A stretch of 5,372 nucleotides of DNA, taken from NCBI GenBank assembly GCA_947449125.1, contig CANFQR010000127.1, forward strand, positions 1 through 5,372, given 5' to 3'. A program made the translations under genes and the position numbers. The stretch is from Bacteroidota bacterium. GTDB taxonomy: Bacteria > Bacteroidota > Bacteroidia > B-17B0 > Aurantibacillaceae. Positions 1 to 5,372 of this stretch are shown here, piece after piece. Under the pieces are notes generated by a model. It was given only the letters and a program-made list of their open reading frames with translations. It had not been told where the DNA came from and searched no databases. Within the stretch, counting starts at the first letter, position 1; each line of letters starts with the position of its first letter.

Positions 1-1233
1 ACGCCAACTTTAAATACAAACGGAAGTTATGATATAACATACAAAGTAGTAGTTAAAAATTACGGACTTGCTATTCTTGGAGATGTTGTATTAAATGAAA
101 ATTTAAATAATACCTTCCCGCTTCCATCAACATTTAGTGTTGTTACTGCACCGGCAATTACAAGTTTAGGCAGTAGTTTAACCTTAAATCCGAGTTTCGA
201 TGGAAACACTCAAATATCTCTAACTAATTCTCTAACGAGCTTATTAAATATTGGTCAGACTGACACTATAGTGTTTGGTGTAAGAGTATTTACAAATGGA
301 TTCTTTGGGCCATTTAAAAACACTGTATTTGGTAGCGCAAGCCCTGGATTAAATATTGTTGAGGAGGATTCTTCTAATACCGGCTTAGATCCTGATCCGG
401 ATAATGATTTAAATCCTACAAAAAATAATGTTCCGACAATAATAAACTTTACTCCTAATTTATTCTTCGGATTAACGAAAACAGCTACGCTTAGCGAGAG
501 ACTGACCGATGATTCTTACGATATAACCTATACGATTAAAGTTCATAATTTAGGAAATGACACGTTGAAAAATGTTGTGGTAAAAGATAGTTTATATGAA
601 AAAGCTATCAAAAATCCGGCAAGTTATTATCTTAAAAACGGACCAGTAACTACAGGAAGCTTGGTTGCAAACTCATCATTCAATGGCAGCAGCGATATCA
701 ATTTATTAATTGCCGGACAAAGCAAATTGCCTCCGGGTGCTGTTTATAACATCGTTTTTACAATTAATGTAAAACCTGATACAGTTAAGGTAATTAAAAA
801 CAGTGCGTTTGGTTCTGCTTTATCATCTTTCAGTATGCAACAAGTTAGCGATACCAGCAACACCGGTGATAATCCTGATTTAAACGCTAATGGTATTTGG
901 AACGAAGAATCTGACAATTTACCAACAGTTGTCGTGTTACCAGAAATACCATTCTTTATTCCTCAAGGCTTTACACCAAATGGTGATAACAAAAATGATT
1001 TATTTGTGATTAGAGGTTTACCTGAAGGGGCAGATAATTTATTAACCATTTATAATCGCTGGGGAAATAAAGTTTACCAAAAAGAAAATTACGATAATAC
1101 ATGGAACGGAACTCCTAATGTAAATGGCACTTTAGGTAACGAAAAACTGCCACCGGGTACTTACTATTATGTTTTTGATGTTAAAAAAGGCGGTAAAAGT
1201 ACATATTATGGATTTGTTGTATTACAGTATTAA
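1..1233 (+). CDS. T9SS type B sorting-domain surface protein (gliding motility-associated C-terminal domain), 5'-truncated by the window
   Basis: This is the C-terminal 410 residues of a larger exported protein. The frame is open from base 1 and the real start lies upstream. The GTG at 271 falls inside a repeat and is not a start. Two beta-rich repeats of about 160 residues are visible, each beginning with SYDITY (visible residues 9-14 and 172-177) and resembling DUF11-type adhesin repeats. Each closes with a KNxxFGSA motif, an SNTG motif and an Asp/Asn-rich linker ending DN/NN-x-PT. The last ~93 residues, from about 318, match the gliding-motility C-terminal family: FTPNGDNKNDLF, IYNRWGNKVY, W-NG, LPPGTYYYVF and a final GFVVLQY. 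In this family that domain directs export through the T9SS and cell-surface attachment. The porP/sprF-like gene starts 21 bases downstream, so the two are probably co-transcribed. A role as adhesin or surface-layer protein is inference; the ligand is unknown. Confidence 0.9.
   Translation, partial: TPTLNTNGSYDITYKVVVKNYGLAILGDVVLNENLNNTFPLPSTFSVVTAPAITSLGSSLTLNPSFDGNTQISLTNSLTSLLNIGQTDTIVFGVRVFTNGFFGPFKNTVFGSASPGLNIVEEDSSNTGLDPDPDNDLNPTKNNVPTIINFTPNLFFGLTKTATLSERLTDDSYDITYTIKVHNLGNDTLKNVVVKDSLYEKAIKNPASYYLKNGPVTTGSLVANSSFNGSSDINLLIAGQSKLPPGAVYNIVFTINVKPDTVKVIKNSAFGSALSSFSMQQVSDTSNTGDNPDLNANGIWNEESDNLPTVVVLPEIPFFIPQGFTPNGDNKNDLFVIRGLPEGADNLLTIYNRWGNKVYQKENYDNTWNGTPNVNGTLGNEKLPPGTYYYVFDVKKGGKSTYYGFVVLQY
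22..948 (+). repeat. Two tandem ~160-residue adhesin-like repeats encoded within the surface protein
   Basis: Unit 1 covers about 22-470 and unit 2 about 508-948. Matching landmarks are SYDITYKVVVKN against SYDITYTIKVHN, KNTVFGSA against KNSAFGSA, SNTG against SNTG, and NNVPTIIN against DNLPTVVV. The landmarks are spaced 160 to 163 residues apart, so the units are almost the same length. The DNA has diverged, so this is a protein-level repeat rather than a recent duplication. More units may lie upstream of the window. Confidence 0.65.
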
Positions 1234-1254
1234 TTAAAAGATAAAAAAATTGAA

Positions 1255-2205
1255 ATGAAAAATTTAAATAAAATAATAGTTGCAATTGCTTTGATTTTTA
1301 CGGTTACTAATGCAAAGGCGCAGTATGATCAACTATTCACGCAATACATGTTTAACGAAACATTTATTAATCCGGCTTATGTTGGGAGTAAGGAAATGTT
1401 AATGGCTACTTTGGTACACCGTCAGCAATGGGTAAATTTTCCAGGAAGACCAATTACCACATCGTTTTCTCTTCACGGCCCTATCCAAGATGAAAAAATG
1501 GGGGTTGGCTTAAGTGTGCTTAACGAAAAAATTGGTGTGCTAAACAGAAACTTAGTTTATGCAAGTTACGCGTATAAATTAAAAACTGGAGATGTTGGAC
1601 ATTTAGCCTTTGGTTTAATGGGAGGTATTCATAATCAGGTAAATAAATTTTCAAATTTAAAAACAAATGATGATGGTTCTGTTGATCCTCAATTAGGACA
1701 AAATTCACCAAGTATTATTACTCCTAATTTTGGAACAGGAATTTACTTTAATGACAGCACCTTTTTTGCAGGCTTATCTATTCCAAGATTGATTGATGAC
1801 AGAGTAAGTTTTAACCCAAATGGCGATGTTGTAAAAACAATCAAAATGAATCCTGCTGAATTTCATTATTACCTTACTGTAGGGAAAATTTTTAAATTGG
1901 ATAAAGATGTTAAATTAAAGGGGATGGCTATGATTAAGGCTGTGAAAAATGCACCTATTCAGCTTGATTTAACCGCTAATTTTTTGATAAAAAATATGAT
2001 TTGGGCAGGATTGTCTTTTAGAACAAATTCCTCTATTGCAGCTATTATGGGTGTTCAGATAAATCCTGATTTTCTGGTAAATTATTCTTATGACTACAGC
2101 GTAAATTCAATCAGAAAATATTCTCAAGGGTCGCACGAAATTGGATTAACTTACTTATTTAGTTACAAAAAAATCAAAAATCTTTCTTTAAAAACTTTAT
2201 TTTAA
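1255..2205 (+). CDS. PorP/SprF family type IX secretion system outer-membrane protein
   Basis: This 316-residue protein has the usual length for the family. Residues 1-22 form a signal peptide: two Lys, a hydrophobic stretch IIVAIALIFTV, then AKA before Gln23, a typical Bacteroidota cleavage site. The family hallmark follows directly: QLFTQYMFN (26-34), INPAYVGS (38-45) and HRQQWVNFPGRPITTSFS, then GVGLSVLNEKIG. The rest alternates polar and hydrophobic residues as in an outer-membrane beta-barrel and ends in Phe. PorP/SprF proteins are commonly encoded next to type B CTD cargos and are needed for their secretion or surface attachment; SprF with SprB in Flavobacterium is the known case. Here the gene sits 21 bases after such a cargo and before a strong terminator, which supports a dedicated partner role. 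About 14 basic residues follow the usual HEIGLTYLF ending. Because the family has many paralogues, no symbol is given. Confidence 0.92.
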   Translation: MKNLNKIIVAIALIFTVTNAKAQYDQLFTQYMFNETFINPAYVGSKEMLMATLVHRQQWVNFPGRPITTSFSLHGPIQDEKMGVGLSVLNEKIGVLNRNLVYASYAYKLKTGDVGHLAFGLMGGIHNQVNKFSNLKTNDDGSVDPQLGQNSPSIITPNFGTGIYFNDSTFFAGLSIPRLIDDRVSFNPNGDVVKTIKMNPAEFHYYLTVGKIFKLDKDVKLKGMAMIKAVKNAPIQLDLTANFLIKNMIWAGLSFRTNSSIAAIMGVQINPDFLVNYSYDYSVNSIRKYSQGSHEIGLTYLFSYKKIKNLSLKTLF

Positions 2206-2276
2206 TTTAATTTCTATTAATAAGGCGCACATAATTTCCCATTAAAAGCCCTTGCACATTTAATTTAATTAACTAT

Positions 2277-2305
2277 CAGCCATAAAATTTTTTATGGCTG
2301 TTTTT
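2277..2305 (+). terminator. Intrinsic terminator of the surface protein-porP/sprF unit
   Basis: A perfect 10-bp stem pairs CAGCCATAAA (2277-2286) with TTTATGGCTG (2291-2300) around a 4-base ATTT loop. Five T residues follow (2301-2305), then ATATT. It lies 71 bases after the porP/sprF-like stop codon, in the right orientation to end that transcript. Confidence 0.85.
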
Positions 2306-2468
2306 ATATTAAGAACACGCAAAGTTCTTGTTATAAAAAATAACAAAAATTAATATTTACTAAAGACAATTTTATTTTTGAAGAGAAAACAGAATTCATT
2401 TAACGAAAACAGCGAATTCTAAATTTGGCTTAATCAATTTATTACAAATAATTTCAGAGAATCTTTAT

Positions 2469-2502
2469 AAAAAAAGCCACAATATTATATCGTGGCTTTT
2501 TT
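2469..2502 (-). terminator. Intrinsic terminator downstream of the initiator tRNA (potentially bidirectional)
   Basis: The stem AAAAAAGCCAC (2470-2480) pairs perfectly over 11 bp with GTGGCTTTTTT (2492-2502) around an 11-base AT loop. Read on the minus strand it begins 7 bases beyond the tRNA 3' end and finishes in a run of seven U. The plus-strand reading also ends in six U, so it could stop transcription in both directions. Confidence 0.85.
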
Positions 2503-2508
2503 GCTTAG

Positions 2509-2580
<72 letters not shown>

Positions 2581-2611
2581 ATATATCTTAAAATTAGTAA
2601 ACTTTAATTTA

Positions 2612-2640
2612 ATTGCGATGCAAATATATAATTACTTTCT
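2612..2640 (+). promoter_or_regulatory. Possible era promoter (weak match)
   Basis: ATTG at 2612-2615 and TACTTTCT at 2633-2640 are separated by 17 bp and roughly resemble the TTTG / TAnnTTTG pattern, with the -7 box matching 5 of its 6 fixed bases. Transcription would start near 2648, leaving a leader of about 20 bases. It interleaves with the tRNA promoter on the other strand. An alternative -7 box is TTTCTTTG at 2635-2642. The call rests mainly on era needing a promoter in this short gap. Confidence 0.25.
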
Positions 2641-2652
2641 TTGTGAAACAAA
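2621..2652 (-). promoter_or_regulatory. Bacteroidota-type promoter for the initiator tRNA
   Basis: On the minus strand a TTTG (-33 element, 2649-2652) is followed after 20 bp by TATATTTG (2621-2628), an exact match to the Bacteroidota -7 consensus TAnnTTTG. Spacing and both boxes fit the primary sigma factor of this phylum. The predicted start of transcription is near 2615, giving a leader of about 35 bases before the tRNA. It lies wholly in the 87-bp gap shared with era. Confidence 0.7.
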
Positions 2653-2667
2653 TAAATTATTAAATTA

Positions 2668-3549
2668 ATGTCTAAAGTACATAAATCAGGTTTTGTAAAC
2701 ATTATAGGTTGTCCAAATGTAGGAAAATCAACACTTATGAATGCCCTAGTGGGTGAACGTTTAAGTATTATTACATCAAAAGCACAAACCACACGCCACC
2801 GGATAATGGGAATTGTTAGCGGAGAAGATTACCAGATTGTATTCAGTGATACTCCCGGCATAATAAAGCCATTGTATAAGTTACAAGAAAAAATGATGCA
2901 TTTTGTAATTTCAGCATTTACCGACGCTGATCTTTTTCTTTTAATAACTGATGTTTTTGAGGATATTCAACTTGAAGAATCATATTTGGCAAAACTTCAA
3001 AAAACCCAAACGCCTATTCTTTTACTTATTAATAAAATTGATGTTGCATCCCAACAACAACTTGAGGAAAAATTAATTAAGTGGAAAGAAAAATTACCAA
3101 ATGCAGAAATTATTGCCATTTCAGCTCTCGAAAAATTTAATATTGACAAAATAATGTCACATATTATCGAAAAATTACCCGTTGGCAATGCGTATTACAA
3201 TAAAGAAGAATTTACGGATAAGTCTGAACGCTTTTTTGTAAGCGAAATTATTCGCGAAAAAATTTTATTAAATTATAAAAAAGAAATTCCTTACAGCGTT
3301 GAAGTTATTGTAAATTCATTTAAAGAGGATGAAAAAATCATAAAAATTCAAGTTGATATTCTGGTTGAAAGAGACAGTCAAAAAGGCATTATAATTGGCG
3401 ATAAAGGCAGTTCGTTAAAACGAGTAGGAATTCAAGCACGAAAAGACATGGAAACTTTTTTTAAAAAACAAATTTTTTTAGAACTGTTTGTAAAGGTAGA
3501 TAAAGACTGGCGAAATAATGATAGCAAACTGAAAAAATTTGGTTACTAA
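2668..3549 (+). CDS. era: GTPase Era (ribosome small-subunit assembly)
   Basis: At 293 residues this is normal length for Era, a GTPase that binds the 3' end of 16S rRNA and helps mature the 30S subunit. GTPase motifs appear in order: G1 GCPNVGKST (14-22), the Era-type switch region ITSKAQTTRHRIMGI (35-49) supplying G2, G3 DTPG (61-64), G4 NKID (122-125) and G5 SAL (152-154). The C-terminal half carries the type II KH RNA-binding domain, with the GxxG loop GDKG (244-247) in GIIIGDKGSSLKRVG, then the conserved KVDKDWR-----L--FGY ending. All key residues are intact. The ATG at 2668 gives the usual short lead into the G1 motif. The gene diverges from the initiator tRNA and converges with the permease gene, 12 bases away; nothing indicates an operon partner in the window. 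Confidence 0.97.
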   Translation: MSKVHKSGFVNIIGCPNVGKSTLMNALVGERLSIITSKAQTTRHRIMGIVSGEDYQIVFSDTPGIIKPLYKLQEKMMHFVISAFTDADLFLLITDVFEDIQLEESYLAKLQKTQTPILLLINKIDVASQQQLEEKLIKWKEKLPNAEIIAISALEKFNIDKIMSHIIEKLPVGNAYYNKEEFTDKSERFFVSEIIREKILLNYKKEIPYSVEVIVNSFKEDEKIIKIQVDILVERDSQKGIIIGDKGSSLKRVGIQARKDMETFFKKQIFLELFVKVDKDWRNNDSKLKKFGY

Positions 3550-3557
3550 TTTTTTCA
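3530..3557. terminator. AT-rich hairpin spanning the era stop codon (possible weak bidirectional terminator)
   Basis: TGAAAAAATT (3530-3539) and AATTTTTTCA (3548-3557) form a perfect 10-bp inverted repeat around an 8-base loop, with the era stop codon at the loop-stem junction. It is the only hairpin found at this convergent junction. The stem is almost all A:T and no separate T run follows, so real terminator activity is uncertain. Confidence 0.3.
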
Positions 3558-3561
3558 CACT

Positions 3562-4830
3562 TTAATCAAACTTTAATGTTTTAATTGGTGTTAATTTTGT
3601 AATAATTAATGTAGGTAACAGTAACATGATAAAACAAATCAAAAAAGTACCTGCATTTAAAACTAAAAAGTACATCCAGTTTATTTCAATTGCAACATAC
3701 TCTACGTAGTAAACAGCACTATCTAACTTTACTAGCTTAAAATATTGCTGAATAAGGCAAGCAGCAATTCCAAACAGATTGCCCCACAACATGCCTTTTC
3801 CTATTAGTTTTAAACTAATCATCAAAAATAACTTTCTAACGTTAGCATTATTCATGCCTAAAGCCTTAATTAAACCAATCATATTAGTTCTCTCTAAGAT
3901 TAAAATTAAAAGGGCCGTAATCATGTTAATAGTGGCAACAGCAATCATCAATACAATAATAATTATTCCATTAACATCTAATTTATCTAACCATATAAAA
4001 ATATTGGCGTATAGTGATTTAACACTGTTTACCGAATAATCATAACTCAAAACATCCTGAATAATTTCTATATTTTCATCTATTTTATTAAAGTCGTTAA
4101 TACTAATTTCATAATTACCTACATAATTAGCTTGCCAATAATTTAAACGCTGTATTTGCCTTATGTCAATGAAAGAAAGACTATTATCAAAATCTGAAAA
4201 GTTAGTTTTAAAAATACCGCAAATAACAAAATTACGAGAACGTTGCTCGTACTTAATTATATTTTCATGAAGCAAAGAGTCATAAATTTGGTGTTGACAA
4301 ACAAAATAAACTAACATTTTATCATTTAATTTTAAATTCAACCTTTGCGCCAAATTCAAACTAATTAACACGTCTTTACTAGCTTCCATCTCATTAAAAG
4401 TAGGTATTCTACCTTCAATTAAATATTTCTTTATAAAATCAAAATTATAATCGCCCGAGACACCCTTTAAAACTATACCTTCATTTTCCGATTCCGTTTT
4501 TAGAATACCATTTTTAAAAGCAGTTGATTGCATATGCTTTACAAATGGCAATTGTTTAATCAACTTAACAGTGTCGTCGTTTAAATAAATTGGCTCCGGC
4601 TCATTACTCGAATTCACGTTAATATTACTAATAACAATATCAGTAGTAAGGCCAGTAATTTTATTTACGATCTCTTTTTTAAAACCAATTACAATACTTA
4701 TGGTTAAAAGCATTACAGCAACCCCTATAGCAATACCAATTATGCCTATTTTTACAATAGGCTTAGATATGTTACCTTTGTTTAATTCGGGATTTGAAAT
4801 CCTGTTAGCTATAAATTTTTCGATACTCAA
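3562..4830 (-). CDS. FtsX-like / LolC-LolE-type ABC transporter permease
   Basis: The 422-residue inner-membrane protein has the four-helix MacB/FtsX/Lol topology: TM1 (about 26-49), a periplasmic domain (about 51-280), TM2 (285-312), TM3 (337-360) and TM4 (386-411). The cytoplasmic segment after TM2, ERTNMIGLIKALGMNNANVRK (about 313-333), is the family's ATPase-coupling helix. The N-terminus FIANRI, then SKPIVKIGIIGIAIGVAVM, fits Bacteroidota members of this family. The start is TTG: no ATG exists upstream before the in-frame stop, and the next ATG (4711-4713) would remove most of TM1. Such permeases work with a LolD/MacB-like ATPase, often in lipoprotein release or envelope transport. No ATPase gene is in the window, so the substrate is unknown. 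The start lies 5 bp from that of the divergent NamZ-like gene. Confidence 0.88.
   Translation of the reverse strand: MSIEKFIANRISNPELNKGNISKPIVKIGIIGIAIGVAVMLLTISIVIGFKKEIVNKITGLTTDIVISNINVNSSNEPEPIYLNDDTVKLIKQLPFVKHMQSTAFKNGILKTESENEGIVLKGVSGDYNFDFIKKYLIEGRIPTFNEMEASKDVLISLNLAQRLNLKLNDKMLVYFVCQHQIYDSLLHENIIKYEQRSRNFVICGIFKTNFSDFDNSLSFIDIRQIQRLNYWQANYVGNYEISINDFNKIDENIEIIQDVLSYDYSVNSVKSLYANIFIWLDKLDVNGIIIIVLMIAVATINMITALLILILERTNMIGLIKALGMNNANVRKLFLMISLKLIGKGMLWGNLFGIAACLIQQYFKLVKLDSAVYYVEYVAIEINWMYFLVLNAGTFLICFIMLLLPTLIITKLTPIKTLKFD
4773..4780 (+). promoter_or_regulatory. Candidate -7 promoter box for the NamZ-like gene, inside the permease gene
   Basis: TACCTTTG is an exact match to TAnnTTTG, 55 bases before the NamZ-like ATG, predicting a leader of about 49 bases. 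No TTTG is found at the -33 distance, only a T-rich stretch near 4749-4753. Chance matches to this short pattern are fairly common in AT-rich DNA. Confidence 0.35.
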
Positions 4831-4835
4831 AAAGA

Positions 4836-5372
4836 ATGTACTTGTTTTACAAAAATAACAATTTGATTGGCTTAATTGCGACTTTAATTTTCATATCTGA
4901 ATTTATATTCTCACAAAATCCAATCAATCAAAAAGAACTTTTTATTAAAGAATACGCAGATGTTACAGTAGGAGCTCAGCAATTTGAAACTTACCTGCCA
5001 CTCTTAAAAAACAAGCGTGTTGCTATAGTAACTAACGCAAGTGGAGTAATAAATAAAACTAGCATAGTTGATACTCTCATAAAATTAAAAGTTAACGTAA
5101 AAAAAATATTTGGTCCAGAACATGGCTTCAGAGGTAATACAGAAGCAGGAGAAAAAGTTATAAATAATATTGATCCAAAAACTAATTTACCGGTTATATC
5201 ACTTTATGGAGCAAACAAAAAACCTAATAAAGAACAATTAAAAAATATTGACGTTGTAATTTATGATATTCAGGATGTTGGTGTCCGCTTTTACACTTAC
5301 ATTTCTACTATGTGTTACGTAATGGAAGCATGTGCCGAAAATAAAAAAGAACTCATTATTTTAGACAGACCA
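4836..5372 (+). CDS. Exported NamZ/DUF1343 family protein (putative exo-beta-N-acetylmuramidase), 3'-truncated by the window
   Basis: The first 179 residues are present and the frame runs off the window end. Residues 1-26 look like a signal peptide: Lys6, a hydrophobic core LIGLIATLIFI, then FS before Gln27. Family motifs follow: KRVAIVTNASGVI (60-72), FGPEHGFRG (92-100) with the Glu-His pair, LPVISLYG (118-125), YDIQDVGVRFYTY (143-155) and ILDRP (175-179). Members of this family, such as Bacillus NamZ, release N-acetylmuramic acid from the ends of peptidoglycan fragments and act in cell-wall recycling. A periplasmic or lipid-linked cell-wall role is inferred for this one; no lipobox Cys is seen. 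ATG 4836 is the first usable start after the in-frame stop at 4812-4814. The permease is transcribed away from it, 5 bp upstream. Confidence 0.9.
   Translation, partial: MYLFYKNNNLIGLIATLIFISEFIFSQNPINQKELFIKEYADVTVGAQQFETYLPLLKNKRVAIVTNASGVINKTSIVDTLIKLKVNVKKIFGPEHGFRGNTEAGEKVINNIDPKTNLPVISLYGANKKPNKEQLKNIDVVIYDIQDVGVRFYTYISTMCYVMEACAENKKELIILDRP
4850..4857 (-). promoter_or_regulatory. Candidate -7 promoter box for the permease gene, inside the NamZ-like gene
   Basis: On the minus strand TATTTTTG matches TAnnTTTG exactly, 19 bases before the TTG start. The leader would be only about 12 bases, and no clear -33 box is seen. Some promoter for the permease must lie within or beyond the start of the NamZ-like gene, since the gap between the two is 5 bp. 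Confidence 0.25.

Larger units (their letters stand above)
2206..2508. other. Non-coding stretch between the porP/sprF-like gene and the tRNA
   Basis: No ORF with coding character was found on either strand. The stretch holds the terminator of the upstream genes (2277-2305) and the terminator hairpin of the tRNA (2469-2502). Between them are a weak 6-bp hairpin (2311-2316 with 2324-2329), a near-repeat of GAAAACAGAATTC (about 2385-2397 and 2405-2419), and an isolated promoter-like TATTTTTG (2373-2380). None of these three amounts to a supported gene. Confidence 0.7.

Noticed and set aside
271..273. GTG as the start of the surface-protein gene
   Set aside because: The frame is open to base 1 and the upstream residues match the second repeat, so this codon lies inside the gene.
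1520..1711. 63-codon minus-strand ORF
   Set aside because: It lies wholly within the well-supported porP/sprF-like gene and shows no recognisable protein features.
2311..2329. 6-bp hairpin AAGAAC/GTTCTT after the first terminator
   Set aside because: It is short, without a T run, and expected by chance in this composition.
2294..2353. 19-residue plus-strand mini-ORF
   Set aside because: Its ATG is in the stem of the intrinsic terminator, and nothing supports translation.
2385..2419. Two GAAAACAG..AATTC near-copies as a possible CRISPR or binding-site array
   Set aside because: There are only two imperfect copies 20 bases apart, too few and too short for an array.
2604..2792. 62-codon minus-strand ORF over the start of era
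   Set aside because: It is antisense to the conserved GTPase G1 region and runs across the tRNA promoter; its codons reflect era's.
2997..3188. 63-codon minus-strand ORF inside era
   Set aside because: It is a shadow of the era reading frame with no features of its own.
3779..4039. 86-codon plus-strand ORF inside the permease gene
   Set aside because: Its apparent hydrophobicity comes from being antisense to the coupling helix and membrane-segment codons of the permease.
4711..4713. First in-frame ATG as the permease start
   Set aside because: It would delete FIANRI and most of the first membrane segment, both expected in this family.
4790..4802. GGATTT-G-AAATCC inverted repeat as an operator for the NamZ-like gene
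   Set aside because: It has a single-base centre, lies in permease codons, and there is no second copy or regulator to support it.

Overview
The window looks like a chromosomal segment of a low-GC member of the Bacteroidota, probably a gliding or otherwise type IX secretion (T9SS)-positive lineage. The evidence is a protein with a gliding-motility-associated (type B) C-terminal domain followed directly by a PorP/SprF-family outer-membrane protein. Further support comes from the absence of Shine-Dalgarno-like sequences before the starts, a tRNA without an encoded CCA end, and a Bacteroidota-type promoter (TTTG, 20 bp, TAnnTTTG). The exact genus cannot be read from the sequence.

Layout. (1) Bases 1-2305 are the end of a plus-strand transcription unit. 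It holds the 3' part of a large repeat-containing surface protein exported by the T9SS (1-1233), then its PorP/SprF-type partner (1255-2205), closed by a strong intrinsic terminator (2277-2305). (2) Bases 2206-2508 are non-coding and contain that terminator and a second hairpin. (3) Bases 2509-2580 (minus) are an initiator tRNA-Met(CAT), with a well-matched promoter upstream (2621-2652) and a terminator downstream (2469-2502). (4) Bases 2668-3549 (plus) encode the ribosome-assembly GTPase Era, divergent from the tRNA. (5) Bases 3562-4830 (minus) encode an FtsX/LolC-E-type ABC transporter permease, convergent with era and using a TTG start. (6) Bases 4836-5372 (plus) are the 5' part of an exported NamZ/DUF1343 (exo-beta-N-acetylmuramidase family) protein. 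Its start lies 5 bp from the permease start.

How the genes relate. The first two genes form a recognisable pair: a type B CTD cargo and the SprF-like outer-membrane protein that such cargos usually need for secretion or anchoring. Era and the initiator tRNA are both translation-related and share an 87-bp divergent region. The permease and the NamZ-like protein are both envelope functions, and their regulatory regions must overlap each other's coding sequence.

No mobile element, CRISPR array or obvious new system is present. The items most worth a second look are the back-to-back permease/NamZ starts, the compact tRNA/era control region, the unusual base pairs in the initiator tRNA, and the roughly 160-residue adhesin repeats with acidic linkers.
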